From Actinomycetes bacterium (GTDB taxonomy: Bacteria; Actinomycetota; Acidimicrobiia; Acidimicrobiales; RAAP-2), in the NCBI GenBank assembly GCA_021793515.1, contig JAJYSP010000004.1:58551-122550 (forward strand): a stretch of DNA of 64,000 bases, in the 5' to 3' direction. This document shows, piece by piece, positions 60,588-64,000 of this stretch. The notes beneath the pieces are model-generated. The model was not told the DNA's origin and did no database searches. It saw only the letters and a list, made by a program, of their open reading frames with translations. Numbering within the stretch: position 1 is the first letter of the stretch; each line of letters starts with the position of its first letter. A program made the translations under genes and the position numbers.

Positions 60588-61001
60588 ATGACCATCAACA
60601 GCATTGTCGTCGGCGTCGACGGGTCCCAGAGCGCTTATCGAGCATTCGCGATGGCCATCGACTTGGCCGAGCGCGAGCACGGGTGCGTGCACGCGTGTTG
60701 TGTCGCCCACGTGCCCGCCCTCGCCGCCGCGGGCTCCTTTGTCACGCCAACGCCACCGCTCGACGACCGGCTTGACGATGACCTATCGAACTTCGTAACC
60801 GACGCCTTGAGTCGCGCACACGTCAGTGGCGACTTCGAGTGGCGCGTCGGTGAGATCGCCATCGAACTCGAGTCCCTGGCCGCCGACCACGCGGCGGACC
60901 TCATAGTCGTGGGCCGTTCGGCCCATTTGCACTTGCGCGTCGGCGGCGTTCCACGCCACTTGCTCGCCCGGGGTCACTACCCGATCCTCGTTGTGCCGTA
61001 A
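60588..61001 (+). CDS. Universal stress protein
   Basis: MTINSIVVGVDGSQSAYRAFAMAIDLAE...AADLIVVGRSAHLHLRVGGVPRHLLARGHYPILVVP. Confidence 0.92.
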   Translation: MTINSIVVGVDGSQSAYRAFAMAIDLAEREHGCVHACCVAHVPALAAAGSFVTPTPPLDDRLDDDLSNFVTDALSRAHVSGDFEWRVGEIAIELESLAADHAADLIVVGRSAHLHLRVGGVPRHLLARGHYPILVVP

Positions 61002-61293
61002 CTGTTCGACTGGCCCACAGCGGTGGCGCTGCCTGGCCCGAAGGTACGTCGGTCGCTCGGTCGGCCATCGAGTTGTGCCGTCGGTCCTGGCGGGTCGAGC
61101 CGGTCACGGCGCGCACGCTCGAGTGCCCAGCGGATCGGCCCAACGCCGACGATCCCGCACGAGACGAAAGAGCGCTTGATTGCCTGGTGCCTTGAGGCCC
61201 TCGTTACGGGAGACGGGGTGCCTCTGGCAGTACTCGGGGGAGATCGAATCTTGGATGGAGGCACTCCAACGAACGATTACGCGCTGTTGAGAG

Positions 61294-62757
61294 TCACGCG
61301 TGCGTAGCCGAACCCCGTGTGAGCCGGTGGCGCGAGGCTGAGAGTGCAGCGGCGAGAACCATGAAGCCCATCGAGGCGTAGAAGGCGGCGTGCAGTCCCG
61401 TCGTGAAAGCGATGGCGGCGTGACCCCTCAGGTTCGTCGTTCCGACGAAGATCGCAAAGGCGAGGTGCTTGGAGATCGACCGGGAAGCGACCAGGATCGA
61501 GACCGCGAAGGAGAAGACCATCCCGATGTTCGCGAACGTGCGCAACACGCCCGAGGCGATTCCAAAGACCTGCGGCGGCGACGCTTTCATCACCGCCGCC
61601 GAATTCGCTGGAAAGAAGGAGCTCGAGCCGATCCCGTTGATCACGCTCGCGAGCACCACCAACCACAGTCCGCTTGCGATCTCGAGGTGGGCGTACAGGG
61701 CGAGTGCCACCACTTGCAATCCCAGTCCGGTGGTCGCCGGTAGCACCGGTCCGAACCGGTCTGCCATGCGACCCGCCACGGGGCCAACAGCGGAACCGAC
61801 GACGTAGCCGGGTACGAGAAGCAGCGACGCGTGCAGCGGGGAGAGCCCTCTCGACCCCTGTAAGTACATGATGACGAGAAAGAGCGTCGCAAAGTTGGCG
61901 AGGCCTTGGAACAGCGAGGCCAGCAGCGACGGCATCATCGTCGGAATCTTGAGCAACGCGAGATCGAGCATCGGTTCGCGCTGACGCGACTCGACGAAGA
62001 CGAAGACGACTAAGAACACGATTCCGCCCACCAGGTAGGCGACAAGTGAGGCGTCCATCGAGGTGGTGGCCAGTTTGGTCATCGCCCAGAGCACGCCGAA
62101 GAGTCCGAGCCCGAGCGTGACCATTCCGATGACGTCGAATCGTCGAGAGGAGCGCTCCCCTCGCTCGTGGAGCACCCGGATGGCGAGCAGGAGCGCCACC
62201 CCACCGATGGGCACGTTGATCCAGAAGATCCAACGCCACGACATGTAGTTGACGATCAATCCCCCGACCACGATGCCGAGGACCGCGCCAAGACTCCAAC
62301 CGACGGCGTTGTAGCCGTAGGCCCGTCCACGCCGCTCGGGTGGGAACAGATCGGCGATGACCGCGCCGCTGTTGGCCGTGATGAAAGCGCCGCCTATGCC
62401 CTGGAGGAGTCGGAACCCGATGATCGCACCCTCGTTCCACGAGAGCGCACAGGCGAGCGAACCAAGGATGAACACGGCGAAACCCGCCTCGTACATCCGC
62501 ACTCGCCCGAACATGTCGCCGAGCCGTCCCACCTGGGTCGCGAGCAGCGTGATGATCAGCAGGTAGCCCATGACCACCCAGATGACCGAGGACAACCCGA
62601 TCTTGAGTCCCTTCTCGATCTCGGGCAGGGCGAGCACCACGATCGTCGTGTCGACCGCGGTGATGAGCACACCCGTCATCACAACGACCATCGCGAGTCC
62701 GATGTGAGTCGCCCCGGTACCGGTTCGAACCGGCGGCGGCGTAGCGGTCGACGTCAC
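61294..62757 (-). CDS. DHA2-type MFS drug transporter
   Basis: TAVDTTIVVLALPEIEKGLKIGLSSVIWVVMGYLLIITLLATQVGRLGDMFGRVRMYEAGF...FRLLQGIGGAFITANSGAVIADLFPPERRGRAYG. Confidence 0.93.
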   Translation of the reverse strand: MTSTATPPPVRTGTGATHIGLAMVVVMTGVLITAVDTTIVVLALPEIEKGLKIGLSSVIWVVMGYLLIITLLATQVGRLGDMFGRVRMYEAGFAVFILGSLACALSWNEGAIIGFRLLQGIGGAFITANSGAVIADLFPPERRGRAYGYNAVGWSLGAVLGIVVGGLIVNYMSWRWIFWINVPIGGVALLLAIRVLHERGERSSRRFDVIGMVTLGLGLFGVLWAMTKLATTSMDASLVAYLVGGIVFLVVFVFVESRQREPMLDLALLKIPTMMPSLLASLFQGLANFATLFLVIMYLQGSRGLSPLHASLLLVPGYVVGSAVGPVAGRMADRFGPVLPATTGLGLQVVALALYAHLEIASGLWLVVLASVINGIGSSSFFPANSAAVMKASPPQVFGIASGVLRTFANIGMVFSFAVSILVASRSISKHLAFAIFVGTTNLRGHAAIAFTTGLHAAFYASMGFMVLAAALSASRHRLTRGSATHA

Positions 62758-62759
62758 GA

Positions 62760-62984
62760 CTACCTCTTCCCCACCACGACCGCGTACGGCGAACTCGTGA
62801 GGTCCGTGCCCGCACCGGTGAACAGCTCGACACCGAAGACCGCGCGCCTTCGGGCGGTCTCTACCAACGTCCCGAGCGCATGCGAACCCTCGTGCAGTCG
62901 GCTCGGTCGCGCTATCCGGGGGCCACTCACACCGCTAGCCCCGGTAACCAGCGCTGACGAACAAGTGATACTTGTGATCCTCAT
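62760..62984 (-). CDS. Small ORF (74 aa) between marR and MFS gene
   Basis: ATGA overlap with marR stop (62981-62984) and stop 2 nt before MFS start; no recognisable family. Confidence 0.35.
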   Translation of the reverse strand: MRITSITCSSALVTGASGVSGPRIARPSRLHEGSHALGTLVETARRRAVFGVELFTGAGTDLTSSPYAVVVGKR

Positions 62985-63514
62985 CGTCTCCCCCTTGGCA
63001 CCTCGAGTCGGTCGGCGAGCATCGCGAGGACCGCTGCTGACTCGGAGAGCCGTCGCACGTCCGCCGCGGTGAGCTGGTCGATCGCGGATGCGACGCTCAC
63101 GACCCGCCGGTCACGCCACGCATCGACCTTGCGGGCGATCTCACCAGCCAAGGTCAGTCGAGCCACACGCCGGTCACGGCCGTCAACACTGCGCGTCACG
63201 ATCCCGGCTTCGACCATCTGGCGCACCAACGTGCTCACCGTGTTCGGAGCTAGCGCGAGTTCCGTAGCGACTTCGGCGACCGAGGCACCGGGGTGGCGAC
63301 GCAAGAATCGGACAAACTCCAATTGCGCGCTGCTCAACGAGGACAGTTCGACCGGTCGTCTACCGTGACGGCGATTGGCTCGGCGAATGCGCGCCATCGC
63401 CTCGAGCAACTGGTCTGCCAGGTCGGCGGACTCGAGCGCCCCGCGTGGTGTACCGCGAGTACTCTGTCGAGCCATCATTTCGCCACGGCCCGAGAGCACG
63501 TCGGGCACGGACAC
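62981..63514 (-). CDS. MarR family transcriptional regulator
   Basis: LSSAQLEFVRFLRRHPGASVAEVATELALAPNTVSTLVRQMVEAGIVTRSVDGRDRRVARLTLAG. Confidence 0.9.
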   Translation of the reverse strand: MSVPDVLSGRGEMMARQSTRGTPRGALESADLADQLLEAMARIRRANRRHGRRPVELSSLSSAQLEFVRFLRRHPGASVAEVATELALAPNTVSTLVRQMVEAGIVTRSVDGRDRRVARLTLAGEIARKVDAWRDRRVVSVASAIDQLTAADVRRLSESAAVLAMLADRLEVPRGRR

Positions 63515-63591
63515 CAGCTCGGCCCGCCGTCGACCTTACGGTCGATCGATGGTCCAGTCTTCCGTGACTTGCGCCCAGACACTGACGTATG

Positions 63592-63612
63592 TTAACTCTG
63601 TCACAGAGGTAA
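63592..63612. promoter_or_regulatory. Imperfect palindrome in the marR / dienelactone hydrolase divergent intergenic region
   Basis: TTAACTCTG-tca-CAGAGGTAA, 8 of 9 arm positions complementary. Confidence 0.45.
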
Positions 63613-63641
63613 GTGCCAGCAATCGCGACGAGGGAGGATCG

Positions 63642-64000
63642 ATGGCGAAGACGGTGCACGTACGTACAGCGGACGACGAGGTGGGCATCTATGACGCCGA
63701 GCCCGACGGGGCTGCGCTCGGGGCGGTCGTCGTGGTCCAAGAGGCGTTCGGGGTGAACGGCCACATTGAAGATGTGACGAGACGATTCGCGGCCGCGGGC
63801 TACCGAGCCGTCGCGCCTCACCTGTTTCACCGCACCGGCGACCCGGTGCTCGACTATGGGAACTTCCAGAACGTCATGCCCCACATGCAGGCGCTCAGTG
63901 AGGCCGGCTTGACGGCCGACCTCGGCGCGACCTTTGACTACCTGGCGGCAGCGGGTTTCGAGTTACCGCGTGTCGGCGTGGTGGGGTTCTGCATGGGGGG
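63642..64000 (+). CDS. Dienelactone hydrolase family protein (partial, runs off window)
   Basis: ATG after GGGAGGATC SD; AVVVVQEAFGVNGHIEDVTRRFAAAGYRAVAPHLFHR...VGVVGFCMGG nucleophile elbow. Confidence 0.92.
   Translation, partial: MAKTVHVRTADDEVGIYDAEPDGAALGAVVVVQEAFGVNGHIEDVTRRFAAAGYRAVAPHLFHRTGDPVLDYGNFQNVMPHMQALSEAGLTADLGATFDYLAAAGFELPRVGVVGFCMG

Noticed and set aside
61023-61307. 94-aa ORF between USP and MFS genes
   Set aside because: First half looks like random GC-rich translation; overlaps the MFS 3' end; no supporting RBS or homology.
61277-62833. 518-aa minus-strand ORF in the same region as the MFS gene
   Set aside because: Alternate frame of the well-supported MFS transporter; Arg/His/Asp-rich composition typical of off-frame GC-rich translation.

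Overview
High-GC, gene-dense actinobacterial-type chromosome segment, probably Acidimicrobiia-like by gene order (inference). There are no rRNA genes, CRISPR arrays or recognisable transposons. Left part (0-10 kb): gltB fragment, thiO-thiS, tRNA-Pro(GGG), a PadR/membrane-protein pair, FAH and OYE enzymes, an FAD oxidoreductase, acs and satP. Middle (11-34 kb): core housekeeping blocks (trpCFBA/trpD, der, ispH, plsC-cmk-aroA-tyrA-aroH-rluB-scpBA, trpS, xerD, pyrG, recN, nadK). From 34-41 kb there are small accessory genes. From 41-57 kb there is a large molybdenum/molybdopterin island (mobA, fdhD, FdhF/YdeP-like oxidoreductase, moeA, cytochrome b + sulfite-oxidase-fold protein, two moaC-like genes, moaA, a beta-propeller/MoaD-like pair, TOBE-HTH regulator, fused ModB-ModC, WtpA/ModA-like binding protein, moaE, moaD, mog). 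The right end (57-64 kb) has an SDR, two MarR/DHA2-MFS efflux modules, a USP and a partial dienelactone hydrolase. The most interesting observation is that the two MoaC paralogues have complementary losses of the canonical MoaC active-site residues, suggesting a possible split/heteromeric MoaC. Other points of interest are a perfect DosR-type box and a CRP-like box upstream of satP, a natural ModBC fusion, a MoaD-like protein translationally coupled to a beta-propeller protein, and an RBS-overlapping hairpin. All calls come from reading the sequence and supplied ORFs; no database search was run.
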